A DNA stretch of 64,000 nt from CAVSVP01 sp963731125 (GCA_963731125.1 CAVSVP010000017.1:45895-109894), one strand, 5' to 3'; shown: positions 1 through 8,969, numbered from the stretch's first letter. Notes: generated by a model from the sequence alone, not told the origin. Numbers and translations: made by a program.

Positions 1-2
1 GT

Positions 3-590
3 TACCTCTATGCCATGACCCCAACGGGAGACTTGACCGCTCATATTGCCCAAGAGGGTGAAAATATCTATGACGCTCAGGATGAAAACGGCCGTTATTT
101 TATCCAGGAGATGATTCAACGGGCACTGGCAGCGGAGCCTGGCGAGGTGCTCTATATTCTCTATCCCTGGCGCAATGAGAGTTTGGGGGACAAACGCCCC
201 AGAGAAAAAATCGTAGCGTATACCTATTTTGCACCTTGGGATTGGATTTTGGCGGCGGGCAGCTATCTGGAGGAAGAAAATCTTGCCTTCGAACGCCGGG
301 CTTTTCAGGAGATGAAGGAAAGCATTCTCAGCAAGAAAGTGGGGGAAACCGGCTATATCTACGCGATGACAACGGATGGCGAATTGCAGATCCATCCGTT
401 TTTAGCCGGGGAGCGCATTGATAATGCCCAGGACGATAATGGCCGCTACTTTATTCGTGAGATGTGCGAGCGCAAGAACGGCTGGATCCGCTATCCCTGG
501 CAGAATGAAACGGATCCGGCGCCGCGGATGAAAATCGTTCGTTATCGCTATTTCGAGCCCTGGCGCTGGATTGTTGCCGTGGGTTCTTAT
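3..590 (+). pseudogene. sensor histidine kinase, tandem Cache sensor part (5' fragment)
   Basis: Periplasmic sensor part of a membrane histidine kinase; its start lies before the window. The open frame holds two similar repeats, each with a YAM-T-GEL-like strand, an I-DAQD-NGRYFI-EM segment, a YPW-NE motif, and K-IV-Y-YF-PW-WI-A-GSY. This is the pattern of tandem single Cache (sCache_2/Cache_3) ligand-binding modules. The frame ends at the TAT codon before an IS4-family element. Removing that element, the MITE at 2074-2225 and the element at 2257-3417 gives a continuous frame (GSYEDEFYQQVDAIEGKIW) into the fragment at 3418. The gene is therefore a kinase broken by three insertions. The ligand is unknown. 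Confidence 0.85.
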
Positions 591-2066
591 CAATACCTTC
601 GCCAAAATACAGGAGGGCGGCAGGCCGCAGTGGTAAGGTAAGTAGTAGCGAACTAAAACCTACCACTTCAGAGGCGCGCCGCCCATGCATGACATTATGC
701 TGATTTTGAGTTGCCTAAACCAGACACTGGATAAAACAAGTGTGCGTCGTTTGGCGCGAATCGTAGAAGGCTTGTTAGCGGTCACGGGTCGGGTGACGAT
801 GCTGGGGGTATCACGTTGGGCGGAGCGCGGTGGCAGCTACCGGACAATCCAACGGTTTTTCACCACGACGATTGACTGGGCGCAGGTGCATTGGTGGTTG
901 ATCCGCACGCATCTGCTGGGCGAGGACACGGAGTGGCTGCTGGCGGGCGATGAGGTGGTGGTCACCAAATCGGGCAAACAAACCTATGGTCTGGGTCGTT
1001 TTTTCAGTTCGTTGTATGGTAAGACGGTGCCGGGGCTGTGTTTTCTGAACCTGTCGCTGATCAACGTGAACCGAGGCTGTTCGCATACGGTACGTCTGGA
1101 ACCGATCCTCAAGGGGCCAGCCGACAGTAGTCCCAAGGGCCAGAAAACGGGCAACAAGGCGAAGGCCAGCCATCGCACCAACGCCACACCGGCCAAGCCA
1201 AAGGGGCGCCCGAAAGGCAGTCGTAATCGCAATCGCCGGGAGGTCGTGCTATCGCCTTATCTGGTGTTGGTACAAGGCATTATCCGCCCAGTATTGGCCC
1301 TGTTGGGCCAGCAGATCAAGCTGCGCTACTTCGTCTTCGATGGGGCGTTTGGTCATCATGCAGCGCTTCAGATGGTGCGCCAAACCGGCTTGGAAATGAT
1401 CTGCAAGCTCCAGCACAACGCTGCCCTGTATGAACCCTATAGGGGAGCGTACTCAGGGCGGGGGCCGCGCCGCAAGTACGGCGATAAACTCAACTATGAA
1501 CAACTGCCCGAGCGGCACTTGAAGCAGGACTCGGTCCGCGATCACATCCGCACCCTGATCTATCAACTGCCCGTCTGGCACAAGTTGTTTCCCGATCGGC
1601 TCAATGTCGTGATCCTCGTCAAAATCAACCAACGCACCCAAGCCCGTGCTCATGTCATCTTATTCAGCAGCGATCTGAGCTTGGACTACGAGCGAATGAT
1701 CACCTTCTATCGCGTACGCTTCCAACTGGAATTTCAGTTCCGCGACGCGAAGCAATATTGGGGGCTGGAAGACTTTATGGCGGTCAAACAGACCCCGGTC
1801 TACAACAGCGCCAACTTGGCCCTGTTCATGGTCTCGCTCTCGCAGGTACTGATCCGCCCCCTGCGCGAACACTGTCCGGCCTTTAGCGTCCTTGATCTCA
1901 AGGCCCTGTTTCGAGGCTGGAAATATGCTCGTGAAATCCTAAAATACCTTCCGCAAATGCCTCAGCCGATTTCTATGGACTCCATCGCCTCTCAGGTCGC
2001 TCAGCTTGGGCGCATTAATCAACCACTTGTAAGGGCCTGAGCTACGGTAAATTGGCGAGGGTATTG
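591..2066 (+). mobile_element. IS4-family insertion sequence, 1476 bp
   Basis: The ends are inverted repeats: CAATACCTTCGCCAA at the left and TTGGCGAGGGTATTG at the right. The element is flanked by a 5-bp target duplication CTTAT (586-590 and 2067-2071). It carries one transposase gene. It sits inside the histidine kinase gene, immediately beside the MITE at 2074-2225. Confidence 0.9.
685..2040 (+). CDS. IS4-family (DDE) transposase
   Basis: A 451-residue DDE transposase filling most of the element at 591-2066. The N-terminal half carries an LLAGDEVVVTKSGKQTYGL segment with the likely first catalytic Asp. A central Lys/Arg-rich linker follows (residues about 150-190), then a YFVFDGAFGHH segment with the second Asp. 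A YRVRFQLEFQFRDAKQ segment resembles the Y-(2)-R-(3)-E-(6)-K signature of IS4-family enzymes. Length and integrity suggest it is active. Family assignment rests on this signature and could be a neighbouring group such as IS701. Confidence 0.8.
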   Translation: MHDIMLILSCLNQTLDKTSVRRLARIVEGLLAVTGRVTMLGVSRWAERGGSYRTIQRFFTTTIDWAQVHWWLIRTHLLGEDTEWLLAGDEVVVTKSGKQTYGLGRFFSSLYGKTVPGLCFLNLSLINVNRGCSHTVRLEPILKGPADSSPKGQKTGNKAKASHRTNATPAKPKGRPKGSRNRNRREVVLSPYLVLVQGIIRPVLALLGQQIKLRYFVFDGAFGHHAALQMVRQTGLEMICKLQHNAALYEPYRGAYSGRGPRRKYGDKLNYEQLPERHLKQDSVRDHIRTLIYQLPVWHKLFPDRLNVVILVKINQRTQARAHVILFSSDLSLDYERMITFYRVRFQLEFQFRDAKQYWGLEDFMAVKQTPVYNSANLALFMVSLSQVLIRPLREHCPAFSVLDLKALFRGWKYAREILKYLPQMPQPISMDSIASQVAQLGRINQPLVRA

Positions 2067-2073
2067 CTTATGA

Positions 2074-2225
2074 ACTCATGAGTCATAAGTTCTCACACTT
2101 TCGGAGCTTGGATAATACATAACCCGTTGAAGAATATTTGGTTTCTTACTCTCATGACAATAGCTAGCCAAATAAGCAATTTTCAACGACTTCAACAAGT
2201 TACTGAGAACTTACGACTCACGAGT
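2074..2225. repeat. 152-bp MITE-like element
   Basis: A non-coding element with 22-23 bp terminal inverted repeats: ACTCATGAGTCATAAGTTCT at the left and its near-complement AGAACTTACGACTCACGAGT at the right. It is flanked by TATGA at 2069-2073 and 2226-2230. It has no open frame. Removing it together with the neighbouring IS restores the kinase frame, which supports the limits given. The autonomous parent is not in this window. Confidence 0.75.
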
Positions 2226-2256
2226 TATGAAGACGAATTTTATCAGCAGGTCGACG

Positions 2257-3417
2257 GGTACTGGTTCAGTCTGATTATCTAGTAAGATATTGATTAAATT
2301 TAGAAAAACTCAAACTCATACGGTTTTCTGAATCATGCAAACCTCTTCCCACGAGAGCCCTTTTTCCACAATGCCCAATGCTACCGCCGGGACCTTGCAG
2401 GTGGTAAAGTGAGGTCGAATGAAGTTATGGATGATCCACAGCATGTCCAAGGTCCGTTGTAACGCGGTCTTCTTCTTGGCGTAGGTGTTGGTCTTGCGGC
2501 GGTAGGCGGAATTGCGTCGACGAGTCGAGGCATTAAACGCCTCGACGTGCTCGGCATGGATGTCGCTGTCCACGATATCTTGACGGGTGCCGGGATGCTC
2601 GCGGTGAGGGGCTTCATACTTGGATCGTTTGCGACCCCGTTGGCGCGATTGCGACCCTTTATTCTTGAGCCTCACTTTCACCCCTTCACGAAGGACTTTC
2701 GGCGGTCGCCCACGTTGCCCGGCGCGGACCACTTCATGGCAGATCTCGAACAACAGATTGCCGTAACGACGCTCCCCGTCGGTCACCAAGGTGACCTCAC
2801 CGGTGCGTTCGATGATGTCTCTAAGTATTTGTATCGCCCAAGAAAACAACGTCCGATCTTTCTTCCCACAGCCCAAAGCCCAAATAAACCGACTGGCTCG
2901 CTCCATCAGCACGATCGTCCAACCTTCACAGTCTTCCACCGGCACGTTCTTGCGCACCTTGGTGTACAATTCGTCGCCCTCAATCACTTGGCTCAAAAAC
3001 GTGTGCATCAAGGCATACAGCATCAGCGTCTCACGTAACTCCGCAAACCGCCGTTCCCAATTCAGCAACGTATTCTTGGCAAGGTCAAAGATCCGACAGG
3101 TCGCGTTCAACCCCAGCCCCTCACCACGCGCCTTGAGCACTGTCACAATCGTGCTTAACGGCTTGCTCAGCCCCTCCAGAAACGTCCCTCGGGTCTCCGA
3201 AAACACCTGCCCACAGTCCCCGCACCGATACAGATTCCGATCGCCATGGTGCTTGGTCTCATAACCTTGGTAGACCTCAAGGGCTTGTGAATCGCATCGT
3301 GGACAGCTTCGCTGGGTCAGTTTATTCATCTCGCTCCACACGTTGGAAATTGCCTGAGAAGACCGAATTATATAACTTAGTCAGTGTGTTAGCGACAAAT
3401 CAGACTGAACCAGTGCC
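2257..3417 (-). mobile_element. IS1/IS1595-like insertion sequence, 1161 bp
   Basis: Terminal inverted repeats GGTACTGGTTCAGTCTGATT (left) and the complement of GGCACTGGTTCAGTCTGATT (right). An exact 8-bp target duplication GGTCGACG lies at 2249-2256 and 3418-3425. One transposase is on the minus strand. An 8-bp duplication suits both the IS1 and IS1595 groups. It is the third insertion in the histidine kinase gene. Confidence 0.9.
2316..3329 (-). CDS. IS1-like transposase with N-terminal zinc ribbon
   Basis: A protein of about 337 residues encoded by the element at 2257-3417. The N-terminus has a zinc ribbon (CPRC...CGDC) and a helix-turn-helix-like stretch (LNATCRIFDLAKNTLLNW). The catalytic part shows VIEGDELY (first acidic residue), LVTDGERRYG (second) and a C-terminal EHVEAFNASTRRRN...YAKKK segment, as in IS1-group enzymes made as one polypeptide. 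The start at 3329 is preferred over 3341 because GGAG lies 5 nt upstream of that ATG. Confidence 0.75.
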   Translation of the reverse strand: MNKLTQRSCPRCDSQALEVYQGYETKHHGDRNLYRCGDCGQVFSETRGTFLEGLSKPLSTIVTVLKARGEGLGLNATCRIFDLAKNTLLNWERRFAELRETLMLYALMHTFLSQVIEGDELYTKVRKNVPVEDCEGWTIVLMERASRFIWALGCGKKDRTLFSWAIQILRDIIERTGEVTLVTDGERRYGNLLFEICHEVVRAGQRGRPPKVLREGVKVRLKNKGSQSRQRGRKRSKYEAPHREHPGTRQDIVDSDIHAEHVEAFNASTRRRNSAYRRKTNTYAKKKTALQRTLDMLWIIHNFIRPHFTTCKVPAVALGIVEKGLSWEEVCMIQKTV

Positions 3418-4369
3418 GGTCGACGCCATCGAAGGAAAAATTTGGTTTAGCATTGGCCTGCTAACCTTTGTAGTGGGAGCGTTGTCATTCGGGCTAGTGT
3501 GGTTTGCTTCGAAAGTATTGACTGACCCCATTCGCCATATGCTACTGGGTATCCAGGAGGTCAGACGAGGCCGGCTGGATACTCAGCTTGCGGTGACTTC
3601 CAACGACGAACTGGGGGAACTCGCCGAAGACTTCAATCAAATGACGGATGTGTTACGCCAGAACCAAGAACTGCAGGTCAATCTTGCCCGGCAGGGTAAA
3701 CTGGCTTCCCTGGGCGTATTATCTTCGGGCGTCGCGCACGAAATCAATAATCCCCTGGGCATCATCCTCGGCTACGCTGCCTACCTGGAAAGCAAACTCG
3801 ATTCAGAAGATCCGAACTACAAATATATTCAGGAAATCAAACGGGAAAGCAAGCGTTGCAAGACTATCGTGCAGGATCTTCTGAGTTATGCCCGGGTTCC
3901 CAAGCCTGCGCTGGAAGAAAGCGATATCAATGCATTGCTGGAGCAACTTGTTGATTTTGCGGCTCACCACACCGATATGGATCACGTGACCGTGGTAAAG
4001 GCTTTTGACCCTGCATTGCCCAAAGTCAGAGTGGATAAAGATCAGCTGCGCCAGGTGGCGCTTAATTTAATGCTCAATGCCGGCGCGGCCATGGACGCCG
4101 GAGGGCGTTTGCAAGTGGGCACGGCGCTGGGTGAAGACGGCTTTGTAAAGCTGACTTTCCGAGACACCGGTGCCGGTATTGCGCCGGAAAATCTGGAAAA
4201 AATCTTTGAACCTTTTTTTACCACTAAAGCCCGAGGCACCGGTTTGGGCTTGGCTATCACCAAAACCATTATTGAACAGCACCACGGCATGATTCATATC
4301 GACAGTGCCGTGGGGCAGGGAACCACCGTAACCGTAAGCTTATCGGCGACCAGAGAGGCAGGCGGATGA
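3418..4369 (+). pseudogene. sensor histidine kinase, transmembrane-HAMP-kinase part (3' fragment)
   Basis: The C-terminal ~314 residues of the kinase that begins left of the window. In order: a transmembrane helix (IWFSIGLLTFVVGALSFGLV), a HAMP linker, a short coiled coil, HisKA with the phospho-acceptor box GVAHEINNPLG, then HATPase_c with N box (LNLMLNAG), G1 (DTGAGI), F box (FEPFFTT) and G2 (GTGLGLAI). The stop overlaps the response-regulator start (ATGA at 4366-4369), so the two were translationally coupled. An ATG at 3287 inside the upstream IS is in frame and open to the stop. It could give a 360-residue kinase without the Cache sensor. Whether it is made is unknown. Confidence 0.85.
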
Positions 4370-5730
4370 CAGGTCATCAGAAGCGTATCTTGCTGATCGA
4401 CAATGAGGAAGGCATGTGCCGGATGGTAGAGGCCATTATGGCGGATCAGGGTTATGTCGTTACGGCCTATACGCGCCCGCAGGCAGCGGTTAGCGATTTT
4501 GTGCCGGGCTGTTACGATTTGGTGATTAGCGACGTCAAAATGCCGGGCATGGACGGTCTGGAAGTGTTGCAGCGGATTAAGGCCAGGGATGCCACCATCC
4601 CTGTGATCATGATTACGGCTTACGCCACGGTGGAGATGTCGATCCAGGCCCTGCGCAAGGGAGCCTACGACATATTGACCAAACCTTTCGAGCCGGAGGA
4701 ACTGCTGTCGCGGGTCCGCAATGCGCTTCGGCAAACCGAACTGCTGGCAGAAAACCGGGAACTGCGGCAGGAACTCGCCTCTCGGACCGACACCATTATT
4801 GGGGAATCCCCTAAGCTGCGGGCGGTTTTAGAAATGGCCTCCAAGGTGGCCGCCCGAGACATCCCCGTGTTAATTACGGGAGAATCGGGCACCGGCAAAG
4901 AGTTGATTGCCCGTGCCATTCATCAGCATTCCGAACGCAGAGACCGCCGCTTCGTCGCCATCAACTGCGGGGCAATTCCGGAAGCGCTGCTGGAGAGCGA
5001 ACTTTTCGGTCACCGCAAAGGCGCATTTACCGGCGCGGATAGGGATCATAAGGGCCTGCTGGAGACTGCCGATGGGGGTACACTCTTTCTTGATGAGGTA
5101 GGCACGTTGCCGCGCAACGTCCAGAAGACGCTATTGCGGTTTTTGCAGGATCAGGAGTTTTACCGGGTGGGGGATACCAATCCCAAGCGGGTAGACGTGC
5201 GGGTGCTTTCCGCCACCAATCTGGATTTGCAGGCAGCCGTGCAGACGGGTGACTTTCGCGAGGACTTATATTATCGGCTGAATGTGATCAATTTGCACTT
5301 ACCCCCCCTGCGCGAACGCCGTGTCGATATTCCGCTGCTGGTCGCCCATTTTATTAAAGAGCAGAATGTTCGCTTCGGTACCCAAGTCAAGGGCTTTACG
5401 CCGCAAGCCATGGAGGGGTTATGTCAGTATGACTGGCAGGGCAACGTGCGCCAGCTCAGCAATGTAGTACAGGCCGCTATGGCCATCGACGGCAGCGAGT
5501 TTATCGGCCGGGAAGTTGTGGCCCAGTTTATCGAGCTGCCTGAAGGCAGAGCGGAGCCGTCAGGTGACCGTGATGAACTAGACTATGCGGCGGCCTTGGC
5601 GCGTTTCGAGACGGAATATCTAGACAGTCTGCTGCGCAAAACCGGCGGTGTCGTCGAAGAGGTTGCCCATCATGCCGGCATGAATGTCGCTACCATTTAC
5701 CGCAAGATGAAAAAGTATGGGTTGCGGTAA
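4366..5730 (+). CDS. NtrC-family sigma-54-dependent response regulator
   Basis: A 454-residue activator of sigma-54 promoters and the partner of the broken kinase just upstream. Receiver domain at residues 1-120 with acidic pocket D12/E14 and phospho-acceptor D56 in VISDVKMPG. AAA+ domain at about 140-380 with Walker A GESGTGKE, the sigma-54 contact loop GAFTGA, and arginine-rich LPPLRERR. C-terminal Fis-type helix-turn-helix at about 410-454 ending in IYRKMKKYGLR. All key residues are present, so the protein looks functional. With its kinase disrupted it may be unphosphorylated, or be phosphorylated by another donor. Its target genes are not identified; a related tail sequence lies at 8548-8580. 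Confidence 0.92.
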   Translation: MTGHQKRILLIDNEEGMCRMVEAIMADQGYVVTAYTRPQAAVSDFVPGCYDLVISDVKMPGMDGLEVLQRIKARDATIPVIMITAYATVEMSIQALRKGAYDILTKPFEPEELLSRVRNALRQTELLAENRELRQELASRTDTIIGESPKLRAVLEMASKVAARDIPVLITGESGTGKELIARAIHQHSERRDRRFVAINCGAIPEALLESELFGHRKGAFTGADRDHKGLLETADGGTLFLDEVGTLPRNVQKTLLRFLQDQEFYRVGDTNPKRVDVRVLSATNLDLQAAVQTGDFREDLYYRLNVINLHLPPLRERRVDIPLLVAHFIKEQNVRFGTQVKGFTPQAMEGLCQYDWQGNVRQLSNVVQAAMAIDGSEFIGREVVAQFIELPEGRAEPSGDRDELDYAAALARFETEYLDSLLRKTGGVVEEVAHHAGMNVATIYRKMKKYGLR

Positions 5731-5789
5731 GAACCATAATCCGAAAGCTATGACGCATTGCGTGCTTATGTTGGAATTTACCTAATTTT

Positions 5790-5824
5790 GGTAGGGGCAA
5801 CGAAAAGACGTTGCCAATCCTACC
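5790..5824. terminator. hairpin between convergent genes, probable bidirectional terminator
   Basis: The stem GGTAGG-GGCAACG pairs with CGTTGCC-aat-CCTACC around an AAAAGA loop. It lies between the response regulator and the convergent Cys-rich protein gene. A short T-rich stretch follows on the + side. Position and stem support termination; the U-tract is weak. Confidence 0.6.
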
Positions 5825-5849
5825 TGGTTTGATTTTATCAGCCCTGCCA

Positions 5850-7322
5850 TTAGTCTTCTTCTTTCCCGCAGAGTGTACCATTAATATCACATTGCGGATC
5901 AATACCAACTTTTCGCTGTTGTTTGTTCAGCTCAGAGACTACCTGATTAGTTAGTTGGTCGAGATTATCGCACTCACATACCTGGCTGGCACAGCAACTA
6001 CATTCTGCCAGTGCTTCAACTAAAATAATCTGTTTCATTCCATTTATGTCCTGGATACCGCTGCAGGCCTCGTCCAATAAACGGATTTGATCGTCCCGTG
6101 GCGGGGGGAAGTTTGGGTTGTCTTCCTGTCCGATACCCAACGTTGTGCAAAGTGTCGCATCGCAGGAATAGCCTACCTGAATTAAGCTAGAATTAGTTGT
6201 GCTTCCCCTATAGGCAGCGCAGACACTGTTACAGAGCGCCCCTTCAGGATTAATAATAGCTCCGTAGTTCTTACCGGGATCAAAAAGACCGCAGCCTTTG
6301 CCTCCCGGCAGGTCCGGCACACACTGATCAGCGGGGGGGTCAATGGCACCGCCCGCAGGGTTATAAGCCGCCGACCATACGTTGTTGTTCCGCATTTTGC
6401 TTCTCTTGCTACGCGAGACTGTAAAGCTGGGAGGTGGTTCGTTGGCGTTGCAGTTTTGGCTTGCTTGACCAATTTGGTAAGGTCCATCAAAGACCGGACA
6501 TTTGCACTCCACGATGTCACGGCCGTTGGCATCCTTTTCCCCAGTGCGGTAACAAGGCGCTGTCATACAACCCGCATAGATATCCGCATTTTCACAATTA
6601 GTCGAGTCGTTTCCCGCCGGGTTAGAGTTAGAGTAATTGCTTTTGTAAATCGGTGAAAAAACGGAAATCAGGTCAGCGCCGGGAACCAACAGGTTGGTAT
6701 TAATCGCATCACACACGGGTGGGTCTCTGTCGGTATTAGCACAGTTTTCTCCCTCCTTCCCGCATGTTTCGACAGTTTCCTGATATATCTCCAGATTGGA
6801 AATGGCATTAATATCAACGTAGTAGGGTATCTTGGGAGATACCACATCGGTTGATATTTCGTAACACGAGCAATTGGCCACTACTCCGTCGGGAGAGAGC
6901 TTGCATGGCAAAGATGGGTTATCCAGATTATTTCCTGTCGGATAATCGGGTCCTGAATAATAGCAAAGCGCGTAAGAAAATTTCCTGCCGGTTGGCGGCA
7001 TGCATGCCAGAAAATTAGAGGGAATCGTCCAGACATCCGCATAGGCAGGTCCAAACTCTGTGGTGTCTTTGTCATTGAAAGTAAAAACATCACTGAGCTT
7101 CACACCGCGCAGGATGGAATTGCTATAGCGCCGACCATAAGTCCTGCTGTTGATATTGTTATTTGTGCTCGGAGACGATGCCTTAACGCCTTTGCCACCG
7201 TCGGTGTCGTTAGCAAATACAGAATTGCCGAACGTGAAGGCCATAGCCAAGGGGATACCCAGCCAGAAAATTAGATGTCGCGCTGGCCGTAAGGGCGAGT
7301 ACCTAGGAGTATTGTTTTTCAT
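5850..7322 (-). CDS. secreted cysteine-rich protein of unknown function
   Basis: A 490-residue protein whose function I do not recognise. The N-terminus is basic, then hydrophobic (HLIFWLGIPLAMAFTFG), then SVFAND, a good Sec signal peptide with cleavage after FA. The mature part has about 28 cysteines, many as C-x-C or C-x(3-6)-C pairs (NCSCYE, ECKCP, ECSCCAS, VCECDN). It is rich in Asn, Pro and Gly, which suggests a disulfide-stabilised or metal-binding extracytoplasmic protein. The start is supported by GGAGG 6 nt upstream. It is convergent with the response regulator and transcribed toward it. There is no transmembrane segment after the signal and no CxxCH heme motif. Confidence 0.7.
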   Translation of the reverse strand: MKNNTPRYSPLRPARHLIFWLGIPLAMAFTFGNSVFANDTDGGKGVKASSPSTNNNINSRTYGRRYSNSILRGVKLSDVFTFNDKDTTEFGPAYADVWTIPSNFLACMPPTGRKFSYALCYYSGPDYPTGNNLDNPSLPCKLSPDGVVANCSCYEISTDVVSPKIPYYVDINAISNLEIYQETVETCGKEGENCANTDRDPPVCDAINTNLLVPGADLISVFSPIYKSNYSNSNPAGNDSTNCENADIYAGCMTAPCYRTGEKDANGRDIVECKCPVFDGPYQIGQASQNCNANEPPPSFTVSRSKRSKMRNNNVWSAAYNPAGGAIDPPADQCVPDLPGGKGCGLFDPGKNYGAIINPEGALCNSVCAAYRGSTTNSSLIQVGYSCDATLCTTLGIGQEDNPNFPPPRDDQIRLLDEACSGIQDINGMKQIILVEALAECSCCASQVCECDNLDQLTNQVVSELNKQQRKVGIDPQCDINGTLCGKEED

Positions 7323-7444
7323 GTTATACCTCCAATAGATGAATACAACGACAATTGTCGCCGCTATCTTCTGCTCTTTTGTTCTGCATCATCTCCCATT
7401 CTTAATCCGCGCATGGCGAACAAGCTTAACGTAGAACTCACCTA

Positions 7445-7470
7445 CCGCTGGCCGCGCCAGAGGCCAGCGG
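7445..7470. terminator. strong hairpin downstream of osmC-like gene
   Basis: CCGCTGGCC pairs with GGCCAGCGG across an 8-nt loop, extended by CCTA/TAGG with a one-base bulge. It sits 40 bp past the OsmC-family stop on the minus strand. No clear U-tract follows, so termination is only a likely role. Confidence 0.45.
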
Positions 7471-7510
7471 TTAGGTGCAGCGCATGGTTCGACCGCGTTC
7501 GGTCAAAACC

Positions 7511-8080
7511 CTATTTGGGCTCGACCTGAATATCCACTTTGACGCCGTTGATCAGACTGTTGTATACGGGCGAAAATGATGCCAGTGATTTCAGCTTCTC
7601 CATGTTCTGTTCATCGGTCTTCACCTTGAACTTCACGCGAATATCTGTGTAGCCTTTCGGCACGTCGCTGGCCAACCCGAGAAAGCCGCGCAGGTCGATA
7701 TCGCCTTCCAGTTCGGACTCCAGTTCCTGTATCTCGATACCGCGGACAGCGGCGTGGGCTATCATGCTCGTCGTCACGCAACTGGCCAGAGCGTTGAGCA
7801 AATGCTCCACTGGATTCGCGCCCTGATCTTGACCCGCAAGAATAGGAGGTTCGTCTGCGTGCAATTCAAACTTCTGTTTGTGGTCGATCTCCTGCTTGGC
7901 GCCGTAAAACCCGGTCACTGTAGTGCAGTTGTGATTTGCATCGATCCACTTGTTGGTAGCTCGGAACTTGCAACTGCCAAGCTCTGGGTCGTTCTTGATC
8001 GCGTTCACTGTTTCCTGCAGCACATTAAGGTTGATGCCGTTTACCCGCTTGCTCTCATCGTTGGTGGTGGCTGTTGTCAT
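7511..8080 (-). CDS. OsmC family protein (peroxide/osmotic stress)
   Basis: A 189-residue OsmC/YhfA-type protein; family members reduce organic hydroperoxides with a Cys pair. Visible features are GQDQGANPVEHLLNALASCVTT with the C-terminal active-site Cys on the central helix, and the alpha/beta C-terminal half FKVKTDEQNMEKL...SPVYNSL. The equivalent of the second Cys is not obvious (Cys in GSCKFRA or HNCTTV), so the peroxidatic role is less sure. The start at 8080 is chosen because AGGAG lies 9 nt upstream; a longer frame to 8191 lacks such a site. It stands alone. Confidence 0.85.
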   Translation of the reverse strand: MTTATTNDESKRVNGINLNVLQETVNAIKNDPELGSCKFRATNKWIDANHNCTTVTGFYGAKQEIDHKQKFELHADEPPILAGQDQGANPVEHLLNALASCVTTSMIAHAAVRGIEIQELESELEGDIDLRGFLGLASDVPKGYTDIRVKFKVKTDEQNMEKLKSLASFSPVYNSLINGVKVDIQVEPK

Positions 8081-8399
8081 GGTTAGCTCCTGTCTGTCTT
8101 TTGGTTTGTGGGCGTTACCGTTCGTGCTTGAAAGAAATCCTCGCTGCTCGGCCGAACATATAGTTAACGGATAAAATAGTCCGTATGACAAAACCCTAGG
8201 TTACGCCCAGTAACCAAATATAAGGTATTGATTTAATTATCAATGATTTTTAGCCCCCTACCGTTGGCATACTTGCTATACGGCCCCGTTGAAACCTGTT
8301 CCTAGACCAAGTATGGCATAACATAGCGTTTTTTCATGAGGTTAATGTCGTTTACCAGGATTAATGAGACGACGGCTTTCAACTATGGGCCGCGACAAA

Positions 8400-8543
8400 C
8401 TAGAACACTTTGATCGGCTTCTCATGGTTCGCCAGCCATTGCTTCTCCTTCTTCGCATGGCGCACCGGCAGATTCTCCAGGATTAGGATCCCCTTCCGCC
8501 CCGCTGCCCTGATCAGGCGCCTCATGAAATCGATCAGGATGTC
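8400..8543 (-). pseudogene. IS630-family transposase C-terminal remnant
   Basis: A minus-strand frame ending with a stop at 8400-8402 reads ILILENLPVRHAKKEKQWL followed by NHEKPIKVF. This matches the LVLDN-x-VHHAK-x3-WL block of IS630-family transposases. The rest of the gene and its end are missing. The remnant directly abuts the regulator tail at 8548-8580, so the insertion or a later deletion probably removed that gene. Confidence 0.75.
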
Positions 8544-8547
8544 CGCT

Positions 8548-8580
8548 TACCGTAAGACGAAAAAGTATGGGTTGCGTTAA
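8548..8580 (+). pseudogene. tail of a second NtrC-type regulator gene
   Basis: The codons read YRKTKKYGLR then stop. They match the last 10 codons of the response regulator at 5701-5730 (YRKMKKYGLR) in both protein and DNA. The homology starts right after the IS630 remnant, leaving only the end of a Fis-type helix-turn-helix. It is either a lost paralogue or a remnant of a local duplication. Confidence 0.6.
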
Positions 8581-8761
8581 TTGCCATCATCCATCTTCTG
8601 GCGCTGTTGCAAATCGCTGTATGCAGCTTTGCAAACTCTCAAAGATTTGCCAATATTCCTGAAAAATATCTTCTTTTTGTCAACGAAACAACTACTTGTA
8701 ATCATCGTTAAAATGTTTGCGGCATCTGTCTTTGCTTTTTCCCTCGGCTAGAGTTTGCAGT

Positions 8762-8785
8762 GCTGCCAAAGTCGACTTTGGCAGC
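8762..8785. promoter_or_regulatory. perfect 24-bp palindrome upstream of MFS gene
   Basis: GCTGCCAAAGTC is followed directly by its exact reverse complement GACTTTGGCAGC, with no loop. It lies about 185 bp before the transporter start, in the 390-bp gap after the regulator remnant. Symmetry without a loop is typical of an operator for a dimeric regulator. A role as transcript hairpin is less likely because no U-tract follows. I see nothing else in the gap. Confidence 0.45.
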
Positions 8786-8969
8786 GCCTCGAACATTTTG
8801 CAGTGCGTCTGCTAACCCTAAGAAAATTCAATATCTTTGTGCATTACCGGTGAGTTGCACGCCATGGCATAGGGCTTGCGTATTGAGCGGTAACGGTGAG
8901 AGTCAGACACCGCTGATAACGGAGTTCGGCCATCGCCGCTTATTGCCAATGACCAAAGGAGAGCAAGCC

